From an uncultured Lachnospiraceae bacterium (GTDB lineage Bacteria > Bacillota > Clostridia > Lachnospirales > Lachnospiraceae), in contig CASCGD010000002.1 of assembly GCA_949132985.1 (NCBI GenBank), forward strand, positions 1 to 64,000: a DNA stretch of 64,000 nucleotides. Direction: 5' to 3'. Both the position numbers and the translations under genes were made by a program. Below the pieces are notes generated by a model that worked only from the letters and a program-made list of their open reading frames with translations, made no database searches and was not told the origin of the DNA. Position 1 is the first letter of the stretch. Each line of letters begins with the position of its first letter. Of the stretch, positions 35,027 through 44,067 are shown piece after piece.

Positions 35027-36145
35027 TTATTTTGCAGGCAGTTCAGACGGAAGGCAATCGTAGGTGTAGATGTCTTCCGGCTGTATACTCTCATCCACTC
35101 CCAGGTAATGAACCAGCATATCCCGGCAGCTTTTCCAGTCATCTTCCGACACATCGCCCAAGGTCTGTGAATCCTTCGCAAATAAGCTCTCCAGCGCGAC
35201 TCCAAGACTTCCCTCCGCGTTTGACCGGTCCAGGGTCGGATAGCTTTCCATAAAAATGTCAATTGCTTCCCCGGAGTCTGCCCGGCACTCATCCCACGCT
35301 TTCATGGAGGCCGCAATAAATTTCTCGATTACATCCGAATGCTCTGCGATCATCTTGTCGCTCGCCACAATCGACAGGCCCACCGTCGCAGCGCCAAAAT
35401 CCGAGTAACGCATAACATTTACTTCATGCCCCATATTCTGCAGGGTGATTGCCTGGTCATCCGCACCCGCCAGAATCACATCCACATCACCGTTCACCAG
35501 AGACGTAACCTTTGCGCCGGCATCCATCGTGACATAATTGAGGGTGTCATCATCAATATCATTTGCCGCTTCGAGGGCCGCAAACAAATTCGAGGGCGCA
35601 TCTCCTGTCGTAATGCCGATTTTCTTTCCCTCCAGGTCCTTAGGCTCCTCAATGCCCGAATCCTTCATGCTGATCGCCGCAAAACCATTGACTGCATAGA
35701 TCGGGCATACGATCTTAAGCGGAATTTCATTTGCAACCGCTGAGGCCACAGAGGCTGAATCCACCAATCCCAGCTCATCGTCCCCTGTTCCCACAAGCTT
35801 GGCTGTTGTCCCGGAGCCTGTACCCTCGCCAATCGTCACATCCAGGCCGGCCTCCCTGTAATAGCCCTTTTCCAGAGCATAGTAAAAGGGCGCATGCAGG
35901 CCTGCAGCCGTATAGTTCAGCCGAAAACTTATGGGAACCAGCTCCTTTGCTTCGCTTTCCTCCCCGCTCTCTGCTCCCGCATCAGCTTTTACTTCCGGTT
36001 CTTCTCCCTTTTCATCTTCTCCTGCCTCGCTTTGTGCTCCCGTGTCCGTCTTTTCTGCCGTATCCTCCTTCCCGGAGCCCGCGCACCCTATCAAAGACAT
36101 CATCATCACAGTTACAAGTGCTGCCGCCAAAACCTTTCTCTTCAT
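35027..36145 (-). CDS. NMT1/THI5-like (SsuA-type) ABC substrate-binding lipoprotein
   Basis: 372 residues: lipobox LIGC at about 18-21, a long Glu/Asp/Lys linker to about residue 68, then an NMT1/SsuA-type domain with LNYTAAGLHAPFYYALEKGYY, the ligand loop GEGTGSGTTAKLVGTGDDELG and EEPKDLEGKKIGITTGD. Relatives bind aromatic or heterocyclic ligands (pyrimidine thiamine precursors, riboflavin) or sulfonates. No thiamine or riboflavin genes are nearby. Ligand presumably the island II substrate. Confidence 0.9.
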   Translation of the reverse strand: MKRKVLAAALVTVMMMSLIGCAGSGKEDTAEKTDTGAQSEAGEDEKGEEPEVKADAGAESGEESEAKELVPISFRLNYTAAGLHAPFYYALEKGYYREAGLDVTIGEGTGSGTTAKLVGTGDDELGLVDSASVASAVANEIPLKIVCPIYAVNGFAAISMKDSGIEEPKDLEGKKIGITTGDAPSNLFAALEAANDIDDDTLNYVTMDAGAKVTSLVNGDVDVILAGADDQAITLQNMGHEVNVMRYSDFGAATVGLSIVASDKMIAEHSDVIEKFIAASMKAWDECRADSGEAIDIFMESYPTLDRSNAEGSLGVALESLFAKDSQTLGDVSEDDWKSCRDMLVHYLGVDESIQPEDIYTYDCLPSELPAK

Positions 36146-36177
36146 ATCCTGTTTCCTCCTTCATTGTTTTTATTAAA

Positions 36178-36194
36178 CTGCCCGGTAAGGGCAG
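36178..36194 (-). other. Small hairpin between permease and binding-protein genes
   Basis: CTGCCC/GGGCAG stem with 5-nt loop followed by TTTAAT on the minus strand in the 71-bp gap. Could be a weak terminator or processing site. Confidence 0.4.
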
Positions 36195-36216
36195 CAAGAA
36201 ACCTGCCGCATCTCCC

Positions 36217-37059
36217 TTATCTTGCTTTTTTATCCGTCACCCGCTGGCTTACATGCCATGGAATCAGTTTCCGCTCTGCCAGCTCCACAATCTCGAAAAA
36301 TACCATTCCCATCAAACACAGTACAATCAAAATTGCAAAAAGCAGTTTCGTATTGATATCTCCGTTCGCCCGCAAAAGCAAATACCCCAGCCCGCTGTCA
36401 GATCCGAGAAATTCCGCAACCACGGCTCCCACCGTCGCCATGGAAATCGAGGTTTTAAGCCCCGAAAAGATACTCGGCAGCGCGTTTGGCAGTTTTATTT
36501 TCCAGTAAAATTTCCATTCAGATTCACTCATCGTCCTTGCCATATAATAAAGCCTGCCATTTAATGATTTCAGCCCGGCAACCGTATCCATGAGCAGCGG
36601 GAAAAACGACAGCAGAAAGACCATCAGGATCTTTGGCATAGAACCAAACCCGAACCACACAACGAACAACGGCCCGATCGCGACCTTCGGAATCAGCTGC
36701 AAAAATACCATAAATGGATATAACGTTTTCTCAAATACCCTGGAATAGGAAATCAGCGTAGCAATCGGTATACTGATAATAACTGTCGCCCCAAATCCAA
36801 CACCAATTTCGTACAAAGTTGTCAACATATTTGATTTAATTGCGCTCCAATATTGTACAATTGCCAAAACCGACTCGCTCGGCGATGGGAGAATATAACT
36901 TGGAATTTCAAAAAACCTTACCAGAATTTCCCAGAAAACGATTACTCCACCGACGCTAAAAATGCTCGGCATGGATTCCTTTAAACTGTTCAGAAATTTC
37001 AGCCATCTGATCTGCCGGGATTTTTGTCCGCCATCCGCCCGTGCCTTTTCATTTTTCAT
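36217..37059 (-). CDS. ABC transporter permease (SsuC/ThiX-like)
   Basis: 280-residue inner-membrane permease with about six helices and the ATPase-contact segment MARTMSESEWKFYWKIKLPNALPSI. It belongs with the SsuA/SsuB-type proteins downstream. The N-terminus (1-25) is basic and cytoplasmic. Its start overlaps the LacI-family gene by 11 nt, so regulator and importer are cotranscribed. Confidence 0.92.
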   Translation of the reverse strand: MKNEKARADGGQKSRQIRWLKFLNSLKESMPSIFSVGGVIVFWEILVRFFEIPSYILPSPSESVLAIVQYWSAIKSNMLTTLYEIGVGFGATVIISIPIATLISYSRVFEKTLYPFMVFLQLIPKVAIGPLFVVWFGFGSMPKILMVFLLSFFPLLMDTVAGLKSLNGRLYYMARTMSESEWKFYWKIKLPNALPSIFSGLKTSISMATVGAVVAEFLGSDSGLGYLLLRANGDINTKLLFAILIVLCLMGMVFFEIVELAERKLIPWHVSQRVTDKKAR

Positions 37060-38071
37060 AATGATCCTCCTTCGAATAAACAGATTTTACCGAATTTCCT
37101 TCTATCACCGCACTTTTTAAAACGCGCAGCCTGGGCCTCATTTCCCTGTCCTTTAAACGCGACAGCATCATCTCTCCGATGCAGTTTCCGATCTCCTCCT
37201 GCATTTCCTTGGCATGCGTGATCTGAGGCTCGATCAGGCCCTGAAAATCAAGCGTGCCAAAGCCAATGAGCGAAACATCCTCCGAAATACGGATTTTCAT
37301 TTCCTTCGCCTTATTCAAAATGCCCTGCGTAATGGTCGCACTTCCGCTCACAACGGCAGTCGGCGGATGATCCCTTTTCATCAGAAGCTCAAATGCCTCC
37401 TGTCCGAATTGCTTTGAAAAGGTACCATACATAATGTTCCCGTTTATCGCCATTTTATCATGGTCAAAAAACGCGCGCATGTAACCGTTATATCGGTCAA
37501 AGTTCGTGCTGAGCTTCTTCTCGCCGCTGATCATGGCAATATTCGTGTGACCCCTCTCGATCAGATAAACGACCGCATCGTACATGGATTTTTCCTTATC
37601 CACATAAACCGTGTCATATACGTGATTTAAAGTACTCCGGTCAAACGCCACCACTGCGCAGTCCACGCGCTCAAGCAGCTCCTCTATGTTCGTGGATACC
37701 GGGCTGATAATCAAACCGTCCACGCATTTTGATGTCATCATCTCGATACATTCTTTTTCCTTTTTCTCATCGTTGTCTGTGCTTGCCATCAAAAGTATAT
37801 AGCCCTCGGCACGGATCATTTTTTCCACGATTCTTGTCACTCCGATCACAAAGGGATCCGAAATATCCGAAGCGATCAGGCCTATGGTTTTCGTCACGCT
37901 GTTTTTCAATCCCTTTGCAAGCTGATTCGGCTTATAGCCCAGCTTCTTAATCGCCGCCCTCACCCGCAGCTTCATCTCGTCATTAATATTCGGCATACCG
38001 TTTACAACACGTGAAACCGTTGCCACGGAGACATCCGCCTCTCTTGCCACATCTTTAATCGTTACACTCAT
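37049..38071 (-). CDS. LacI family transcriptional regulator of catabolic island II
   Basis: 340 residues: helix-turn-helix/hinge TIKDVAREADVSVATVSRVV then GYKPNQLAKGLK, and a periplasmic-binding-like effector domain. First gene of the nine-gene island II transcript; a 14-bp palindrome between promoter and start codon indicates autoregulation and thus control of the whole operon. LacI control is unusual for an NMT1/SsuA-type importer and argues for a sugar-bearing ligand (inference). Confidence 0.93.
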   Translation of the reverse strand: MSVTIKDVAREADVSVATVSRVVNGMPNINDEMKLRVRAAIKKLGYKPNQLAKGLKNSVTKTIGLIASDISDPFVIGVTRIVEKMIRAEGYILLMASTDNDEKKEKECIEMMTSKCVDGLIISPVSTNIEELLERVDCAVVAFDRSTLNHVYDTVYVDKEKSMYDAVVYLIERGHTNIAMISGEKKLSTNFDRYNGYMRAFFDHDKMAINGNIMYGTFSKQFGQEAFELLMKRDHPPTAVVSGSATITQGILNKAKEMKIRISEDVSLIGFGTLDFQGLIEPQITHAKEMQEEIGNCIGEMMLSRLKDREMRPRLRVLKSAVIEGNSVKSVYSKEDHYEK

Positions 38072-38083
38072 AATCCCTCTTTC

Positions 38084-38097
38084 AGAAAACGTTTTCT
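38084..38097. promoter_or_regulatory. LacI-type operator of island II
   Basis: Perfect palindrome AGAAAACGTTTTCT, 12 bp before the lacI-type start and about 25 bp downstream of the predicted transcription start. Distinct from the operators of islands I and III. Confidence 0.7.
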
Positions 38098-38126
38098 CAA
38101 TGATTAAAAAAATATGTACTGAAATG

Positions 38127-38155
38127 ACTATACCATCTCAGCACATACTTGTCAA
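38127..38155 (-). promoter_or_regulatory. Promoter of the island II operon
   Basis: Minus-strand consensus -35 TTGACA (38150-38155), 17-bp spacer, -10 TATAGT (38127-38132). It is embraced by a 10-bp inverted repeat (9 of 10) TATGTACTGA (38113-38122)/TCAGCACATA (38138-38147), possibly a second regulator site. Confidence 0.78.
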
Positions 38156-38307
38156 TAATAATGTGTTTCACATTCTCTTTTTGTGCAATATGCACATTTC
38201 TCCTCACAGTATTTTGTGATCTATTTCCGATAAAACGTTATCTGTATCCGTCACCCTCGCATTTGCCGCCGCTTTGGCCCAATCCCCCGCAGCGCAAATC
38301 CTCCCTT

Positions 38308-39384
38308 TCACTCATTTCCATTCATCGTCGCCAGCTTTTTCGCCTGATCCGCCGCGATACAAGCGTCGATGATCTCCTGGATATCCCCGTTCATGATCTT
38401 GTCCAGCTTGTAGAGCGTCAGATTGATGCGGTGGTCTGTCACACGCCCCTGCGGGAAATTGTAGGTGCGGATCTTCTCGGAGCGGTCTCCGGTTCCGATC
38501 TGGCTGCGGCGCTCCGCGGCCTCCGCGTCCTGCTGCTTTTGCAGCTCCAGGTCATAGAGTTTCGCGCGCAGAAGCGCAAATGCCTTTTCCTTATTCTGAA
38601 GCTGCGACTTCTCGGTCTGGCTGTAGATGACGATGCCGGTGGGATAATGGGTGAGACGCACCGCCGAGTCCGTGGTATTGACGCACTGGCCGCCGTTTCC
38701 GGAGGCACGCATCACGTCGATACGGATATCCTTCTCATCGATCTGGATGTCCACATCTTCCGCCTCAGGCATGACCGCCACGGAACAGGTGGATGTCTGG
38801 ATACGCCCCTGAGACTCAGTCTCAGGCACACGCTGTACCCGATGTACACCGGATTCATATTTTAATACGGAATAAGCGCCTGCACCCGTCACCATAAAAT
38901 TCACCGACTTCATGCCGCCTATGCCCGTCTCGTCCGCCTCCAGCGTCTCCACCTTCCAGCGGCGCCCCTCCGCATAGTGCACGTACATGCGATAGATCTC
39001 CGCCGCAAACAAAGCGGCCTCCTCGCCGCCTGCACCCGCCCGGATCTCCACGATCACGTTCTTGTCGTCGTTGGGATCCTTCGGGAGAAGCAAAATCTTA
39101 AGCTCTCCTTCCAGGCGCGCCACACCCTCTTTCGCCTCGGAAAGCTCCTCCTTGGCAAGCTCCTTCATCTCCTCGTCACTCTCCTCGTCCAGAATCGCCA
39201 GAGAGTCCTCAATGGCCTGCCTGTATTTTTTATATTCGCGAAAAGCCTCCACAATGGGAGTTAGATCGCTCTGCTCCTTCATCAGCCTGCGGAAGCGGTT
39301 CGAGTCATTCGCCACATCCGGCTCGGAGAGCTCGCTCATGATCTCCTCGTAGCGAACCAGTAAATCCTCTAATTTATCAAACAT
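38308..39384 (-). CDS. prfA: Peptide chain release factor 1
   Basis: 358 residues, full length. The catalytic GGQ motif is in [22 protein letters not shown], and the [11 protein letters not shown] segment marks the RF1/RF2 family. It recognises UAA and UAG in the ribosomal A site. It is the last gene of the rho-rpmE-DUF1385-prmC-prfA cluster and is separated from its own methyltransferase gene prmC by a tandem duplication. Confidence 0.95.
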   Translation of the reverse strand: MFDKLEDLLVRYEEIMSELSEPDVANDSNRFRRLMKEQSDLTPIVEAFREYKKYRQAIEDSLAILDEESDEEMKELAKEELSEAKEGVARLEGELKILLLPKDPNDDKNVIVEIRAGAGGEEAALFAAEIYRMYVHYAEGRRWKVETLEADETGIGGMKSVNFMVTGAGAYSVLKYESGVHRVQRVPETESQGRIQTSTCSVAVMPEAEDVDIQIDEKDIRIDVMRASGNGGQCVNTTDSAVRLTHYPTGIVIYSQTEKSQLQNKEKAFALLRAKLYDLELQKQQDAEAAERRSQIGTGDRSEKIRTYNFPQGRVTDHRINLTLYKLDKIMNGDIQEIIDACIAADQAKKLATMNGNE

Positions 39385-39417
39385 GTCTTTCTCTCCTCAT
39401 ATATATGCTTACACGTA

Positions 39418-39604
39418 AAATGCTCCGTAGCAGATGCACGCATTTCGTCCTCGCGGCAGTCGCCAAATATCCGTGCGAGCACGGCTACTTGGCTCGTTGC
39501 CCGCGGGAATGAAATGCTCCGTAGCAGATGCACGCATTTCATCCTCGCGGCAGTCGCCAAATATCCGTGCGAGCACGGCTACTTGGCTCGTTGCCCGCGG
39601 GAAT
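39418..39604. repeat. 94-bp tandem duplication between prmC and prfA
   Basis: Copy one 39418-39511 and copy two 39512-39604 differ at a single visible base (CATTTCGTCC against CATTTCATCC). Each contains the dyad CCGTGCGAGCACGG. No ORF crosses it meaningfully. Fills the 240-bp gap between the two genes. Confidence 0.92.
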
Positions 39605-39624
39605 CAACGGCCGCCCTGTTCGGA

Positions 39625-40467
39625 CTACGGCTCCTCCGGCTTCAGTCGGCCCCGCACCACCCGGTCAAGCCCTGCCAGATCCTTTACCACGGAAAGCTCT
39701 GCAAAGCCCTGCTCCTCCATGATGCGCTCTACATCCTCTGCCTGGTCGCAGCCGATCTCAAAAAAGAGCAGTCCGCCCTCTTTTAAATAATCCGGTGCCA
39801 GCGCCGCAATTTTCCGGTAGAAATCCAGGCCGTCCTCACCGCCGTCCAGCGCCTGCAGCGGCTCAAAGAGCTGCACCTCCGGCATCAGCGCAGGTATCTG
39901 CCCCTGAGGGATATAAGGCGGGTTTGACACGATCACGTCAAAACATCCGCTCACATTGTCAAACAGATTTCCCCGCACCCATTCAGCCTCCAGCCCGTGA
40001 AGCTTTGCATTTTCCTTGGCGACGAGAACCGCCTGCTTGCTCACATCGCTGCCCGTACCGCGCACCGCAGGCGCATTTTTCAGAATACTGAGCAAAATGC
40101 AGCCGCTTCCGGTACACAGGTCCAGCACCTCCATATCCGGCTCCAGCTCCTTTAAAACCTCCTCCACCAACACCTCGGTATCCTGCCGGGGGATGAGCAC
40201 ATTGGAATTGACCTTGAATTTCATGCCCATAAACTCCTGCTCGCCTGTAATGTACTGAAGCGGTATGTGCTCGGCGCGCTTTTCCAGCACGCGGTCGTAC
40301 TCGGTAAGTATCTCCGGCTCCACCTCAACATTCATATGTGTAAAGTAAAAGCTTCGATCAATTTTTGCAACCATCTCCAGGAGAAGCCACGCATCGATCC
40401 TCGCATCCGCCACACCGGCGGACTCCAAAAGCCTTTCACCCCTTTGCTCTGCCTGCTTAAATGTCAT
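39625..40467 (-). CDS. prmC: Release factor glutamine N5-methyltransferase
   Basis: 280 residues: SAM-binding fold with VLDLCTGSGCILLSIL and the catalytic NPPY motif (VSNPPYIPQG); N-terminal helical domain precedes. It methylates the glutamine of the GGQ motif of PrfA, encoded next. Its start overlaps the DUF1385 gene stop by 4 nt. Confidence 0.94.
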   Translation of the reverse strand: MTFKQAEQRGERLLESAGVADARIDAWLLLEMVAKIDRSFYFTHMNVEVEPEILTEYDRVLEKRAEHIPLQYITGEQEFMGMKFKVNSNVLIPRQDTEVLVEEVLKELEPDMEVLDLCTGSGCILLSILKNAPAVRGTGSDVSKQAVLVAKENAKLHGLEAEWVRGNLFDNVSGCFDVIVSNPPYIPQGQIPALMPEVQLFEPLQALDGGEDGLDFYRKIAALAPDYLKEGGLLFFEIGCDQAEDVERIMEEQGFAELSVVKDLAGLDRVVRGRLKPEEP

Positions 40468-41459
40468 CTGCCAGCCTCCTGTTCGGTGGTCTTCTCCCGC
40501 AGATTTTTCACATAGCCCTTCCAGTCAAACACTGCCTCCACGGAAGCGATGCCCACCTCGATCATATCCTCGTCCGGCTCCCTGGTGGTCAGCTTCTGCA
40601 GCATCATACCGGGCTTGCTCAACAAGTCGACGGCCTTTCCCTCTCTGCGCCCCGCCAGACGGATCAGCTCAAAGGAAATGCCCGCGATCACAGGAATGAG
40701 CAGAATGCGCAGCCCCAGACGCAGAAGCGGCGAATCCACCCGCACAAAGAAAAACAAAACCACGCTGACGATGATGACAAAAAACAGAAAGCTTGTCCCG
40801 CAGCGTTTATGCAGACGCGAGCTTTTCCTTACGTTTTCCACCGTCAGATCCAGTCCGTGCTCAATGCAGTTGATGCATTTGTGCTCCGCACCGTGATACA
40901 TATAAACCCGCTGTATGTCTTTCATCATGGAAATTCCAATGACATAGGCAAAAAAGATCGCTATACGAAGCAGTCCTTCTGCCAGAGCAACCCCGCCCTC
41001 CGAAAAGCCCCACCGCCTGAAAAGCGTTGAGAGCCAGTACGGGAGCACCATGAAAATCGCCACCGCAAGAACGATGGAGAGCGCAACGGTACCTCCCATC
41101 AGCATATCCTCTTTTTTACTGCCGCCTGATTCACGGTCGGTGACAGAGGGCCTGCGCCGCGTTTCCTGTCCTTCCTCCGCCGCATTGCCATCCGCGTCCC
41201 TCGTCTCCTCTTCCTCCTCAAAAAAGGAGGCGGAAAAGGTAAGACTGCTCATACCCAGTATAAGCGAATCCACAAAACTCACCACGCCCCGCAGCAGCGG
41301 AATCTTCTTTACCGAAGGACTCTTTAAGATGCCTTTATATTCTTTTTTCTCAACGATGATCTCACCGTCGCTCTTGCGAACTGCTACCGCGTAGATGTCC
41401 TCATTCTTCATCATGACACCCTCCATGACAGCCTGTCCGCCGATTCCTGAATATCCCAT
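40464..41459 (-). CDS. DUF1385 family membrane protein
   Basis: 331 residues from the chosen ATG, whose protein begins MGYSGIGGQAVMEGVMMKN, the family hallmark. About four membrane segments (for example VALSIVLAVAIFMVLPYW and FFVIIVSVVLFFFVRV). An in-frame upstream ATG exists at 41651 but would read through the rpmE terminator, and AAAGGGA precedes the ATG at 41459. Conserved in Firmicutes beside prmC/prfA and rpmE; function unknown. An acidic insert (about residues 80-105) separates the first two segments. Confidence 0.87.
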   Translation of the reverse strand: MGYSGIGGQAVMEGVMMKNEDIYAVAVRKSDGEIIVEKKEYKGILKSPSVKKIPLLRGVVSFVDSLILGMSSLTFSASFFEEEEETRDADGNAAEEGQETRRRPSVTDRESGGSKKEDMLMGGTVALSIVLAVAIFMVLPYWLSTLFRRWGFSEGGVALAEGLLRIAIFFAYVIGISMMKDIQRVYMYHGAEHKCINCIEHGLDLTVENVRKSSRLHKRCGTSFLFFVIIVSVVLFFFVRVDSPLLRLGLRILLIPVIAGISFELIRLAGRREGKAVDLLSKPGMMLQKLTTREPDEDMIEVGIASVEAVFDWKGYVKNLREKTTEQEAGR

Positions 41460-41608
41460 TATTTTCCCTTTTGACCGTTCAAAGCACAGCCCGTAAATCC
41501 TGCGGATTCCAGGACTGCGGCGTATCCGCCCGGAAACTTTCAAAAATACCGTCATTCTTACAAGAACGATGCCTGCATTTTGCAGATTTCCCGGCTCAAA
41601 GCGGTTAC

Positions 41609-41640
41609 AAAAAAAGGCTGAAGTTCCGGCAACTTCAACC
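41609..41640 (-). terminator. Terminator of rpmE
   Basis: Minus-strand stem GGTTGAAGTT/AACTTCAGCC with loop around GCCGG, followed by seven T. It lies 16 bp after the rpmE stop. Confidence 0.85.
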
Positions 41641-41655
41641 TTTGTTTCCATGTTC

Positions 41656-41856
41656 TTATTTCATGCCATATTTCTTGTTGAACTGCTCAATACGTCCGCG
41701 TGCCTGGCTGGCCTTCTGCTGTCCGGTGTAGAACGGATGGCACTTCGAACAAATCTCAACATGGAGTTCCTTCTTTGTTGAACCTGTGACAAATGTGTTA
41801 CCGCAGTTGCAGGTAACGGTTGCCTCATAGTATTCAGGCTGAATCTCTGTCTGCAT
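41656..41856 (-). CDS. rpmE: 50S ribosomal protein L31 (zinc-binding type)
   Basis: 66 residues with the C+ zinc ligands CNCG and [10 protein letters not shown] and the C-terminal [12 protein letters not shown]. The ATG at 41856, with AGGTGA correctly spaced, is preferred to an in-frame GTG at 41865. It has its own promoter inside the rho-rpmE gap and its own terminator. Confidence 0.94.
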   Translation of the reverse strand: MQTEIQPEYYEATVTCNCGNTFVTGSTKKELHVEICSKCHPFYTGQQKASQARGRIEQFNKKYGMK

Positions 41857-41980
41857 TTTTTTCACCTCACCTACTCATTTATTATCTATAGTAACTATTC
41901 AGTATCCGTATAGTTACGGGTGATACCCCGCCGGTCTCTTAAGCGCGGCACCGCCTGCCATGTCTCACAACAGCTTCTTC

Positions 41981-42009
41981 ATTGTAGCATAACGGTTTTC
42001 GTTTGACAA
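41981..42009 (-). promoter_or_regulatory. Promoter of rpmE
   Basis: Minus-strand -35 TTGTCA (42004-42009), 17-bp spacer, -10 TACAAT (41981-41986). The resulting leader of about 115 nt contains GC-rich foldable sequence (GGCGGTGCCGCGC, GGCGGGGTATCACCCG) that could be an L31 autoregulatory leader, as known for this protein in Firmicutes. Confidence 0.65.
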
Positions 42010-42024
42010 GAAGTTTTTCAAACT

Positions 42025-43671
42025 TTATAAAAACTTTCTTTTCCGCACCTGCTGTACGTAATCATAATTGTTGCGTGTGTGGGCAAACATGTTCAGAATA
42101 TTCTCCACCGCATCGTCGGTCTTCATGCCGTTGATGGCGCGGCGCATGATGTGCACCGCCTCCCGCTCCTCATCATTTAGAAGAAGATCCTCCCGTCTGG
42201 TGCTGGATTTTACGATATCGAGAGCCGGGAACACACGCTTTTCCGAGAGCTTGCGGTCCAGCACAAGCTCCATGTTTCCGGTTCCCTTGAACTCCTCGTA
42301 GACCACGTCGTCCATCTTGCTGCCGGTATCCACCAGCGCAGTCGCCAGAATGGTAAGGCTTCCTCCCTCTCGCATGTTGCGGGCCGCGCCGAAAAAGCGC
42401 TTGGGCATGTACAACGCCGCCGGGTCAAGTCCGCCGGAGAGCGTGCGCCCGCTGGGCGGAACCGTCAGGTTATAGGCTCTTGCAAGACGGGTGATGCTGT
42501 CTAAAAGGATCATGACATCCTTTCCGTGCTCCACCAGACGCTTTGCACGCTCCACCACCATCTCGGAGACACGCTTGTGACGCTCCGGCTGCTCGTCAAA
42601 GGTGGAGTAGATCACCTCCACATTATGCCCCTCGATGGCCTCCTTGATGTCCGTCACCTCCTCGGGGCGCTCGTCAATGAGCAGGATGATCAGGTGCATT
42701 TCCGGATTGTTCTGCTTGATCGAACGCGCCACTTCCTTTAAAAGCGTGGTCTTTCCGGCCTTTGGCGGCGAGACGATCATGCCGCGCTGTCCCTTTCCGA
42801 TGGGCGATACAAGATCGACAATTCTCATGGCAAGGCCGCTGCGGTTTGTCTCCAGGTGCAGCCGTTCATTCGGGAAAATCGGCGTCAGATCCTCAAAATT
42901 TTTCCTTCGGGCCGCCACCGAGGGGGGATAGCCGTTGATCGTCGTGATGTAGAGAAGCGCGGAAAATTTCTCGCTCTGGGTTTTGACCCTCGTGTTGCCG
43001 CAGACGATATCCCCTGTTTTCAGGCGGAAACGGCGAATCTGGGACGGTGACACGTAAACGTCGTTTTCGCCGGGCAGGTAATTTTCACAGCGGATAAACC
43101 CGTAGCCGTCCGGCATGACCTCCAGAATACCGTCCGCCGTCACGCCACTGTCCAGACTGGAATTCACCTGATCGGACTGATCAAAATCCTCTTCCTCCGC
43201 AGCCGCATTTGCCCGCGCCGCCTGTGCGCGGGTGTCCCTGCTCTCCCGGTGCATCATGCGCTGCGGACGTTCGGTGCGTTCCGTACGCTCGATGCGCTCC
43301 GGGCGTTCACCCCGCTCGCTGCGTTCTGTCGGCTCCGCGCGTTCACCGTGCTCGGAGCGTTCCATCCGTTCCGCACGTTCACCGCGCTCGGGTCGTTCCA
43401 TGCGCTCTACCCGATTCATCCGGCGCGCACGTTCGGTGCGCTCGCTCCCCGGCGTACGCCCCGGCTCCTGCGTCTTTTCCTGAGCCGGCTCCGCCTTTAC
43501 CGCCTCCTCCTGCTGCCTCTTGATCTGCTCCAGGCGTCGGTCCTCGGCAATCATCGCATCTACAACCTCCGCTTTTTTGAGCGCGGACATGTTCCGCAGC
43601 CCCCTGGCCTTTGCCAAATCCTTGAGCGCGGCAACGCTTAAAGATTCATACTTCTCTCGCATATCTGCCAT
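42025..43671 (-). CDS. rho: Transcription termination factor Rho
   Basis: 548 residues: N-terminal Rho_N helix bundle ([14 protein letters not shown]), an Arg/Glu-rich low-complexity insert at about residues 68-150, the cold-shock-like RNA-binding domain ([19 protein letters not shown]) and the RecA-type ATPase with Walker [16 protein letters not shown]. Longer than E. coli Rho (419) because of the insert. The hexameric helicase terminates untranslated transcripts. First gene of the cluster. Ribosome site GAAGGAG. Confidence 0.96.
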   Translation of the reverse strand: MADMREKYESLSVAALKDLAKARGLRNMSALKKAEVVDAMIAEDRRLEQIKRQQEEAVKAEPAQEKTQEPGRTPGSERTERARRMNRVERMERPERGERAERMERSEHGERAEPTERSERGERPERIERTERTERPQRMMHRESRDTRAQAARANAAAEEEDFDQSDQVNSSLDSGVTADGILEVMPDGYGFIRCENYLPGENDVYVSPSQIRRFRLKTGDIVCGNTRVKTQSEKFSALLYITTINGYPPSVAARRKNFEDLTPIFPNERLHLETNRSGLAMRIVDLVSPIGKGQRGMIVSPPKAGKTTLLKEVARSIKQNNPEMHLIILLIDERPEEVTDIKEAIEGHNVEVIYSTFDEQPERHKRVSEMVVERAKRLVEHGKDVMILLDSITRLARAYNLTVPPSGRTLSGGLDPAALYMPKRFFGAARNMREGGSLTILATALVDTGSKMDDVVYEEFKGTGNMELVLDRKLSEKRVFPALDIVKSSTRREDLLLNDEEREAVHIMRRAINGMKTDDAVENILNMFAHTRNNYDYVQQVRKRKFL

Positions 43672-43987
43672 ACTTTATACTCTCCTTCATAAAACTCAAT
43701 AATAAAATTAAAATTAGATTCTATGTAGCAACTCTATCAGTTTATAATTGGGAAAACGATGATTTGTACGAAAAATCCTGATACCCCTCAGGGTAATTGT
43801 AATATGCTTATTTGTCCATTTTACCCGGACGCTAAATGCTGCGCTTCACTTTCATCCGCCCGGAGACTGGATATTTTTATATTCTATCACATCTTTCCGG
43901 GAATAGGAAGCCTGTTTTTTTGAAATATCAGAGTGAAATATTTTTGTCCGGTGTCCTTTTGTAATTCCGCGGGTACAGAACCGCCGC
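43672..43987. other. Upstream region of rho
   Basis: AT-rich leader and promoter region of rho; holds a small hairpin CCTGA/TCAGG near 43779-43794, which could contribute to rho autoregulation (inference). No ORF or clear consensus promoter was found. Confidence 0.35.
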
Positions 43988-44039
43988 AAAAAAAACAAAC
44001 CGCCCTTCCCGCAGAAATTTTCCGCGGGAAGGGCGGTTT
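43988..44039 (-). terminator. Strong terminator of the GH32-like gene
   Basis: Perfect 16-bp stem AAACCGCCCTTCCCGC (43997-44012)/GCGGGAAGGGCGGTTT (44024-44039), then a long T tract on the minus strand. It ends sugar island III. Confidence 0.92.
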
Positions 44040-44067
44040 TTATTGACTAAGAAATGCATTTCGCGTT

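Noticed and set aside
38213..38236. GATAAAACGTTATC as another island II operator
   Set aside because: Imperfect symmetry and position far upstream of the mapped promoter elements, towards the prfA end; too weak to claim.
41460..41651. N-terminal extension of the DUF1385 protein
   Set aside because: It would be translated from the rpmE terminator hairpin; a ribosome site and the family N-terminus fit the ATG at 41459.
43209..43641. Open frames opposite the Arg/Glu-rich part of rho
   Set aside because: Low-complexity antisense shadows of the repeat-rich coding sequence.
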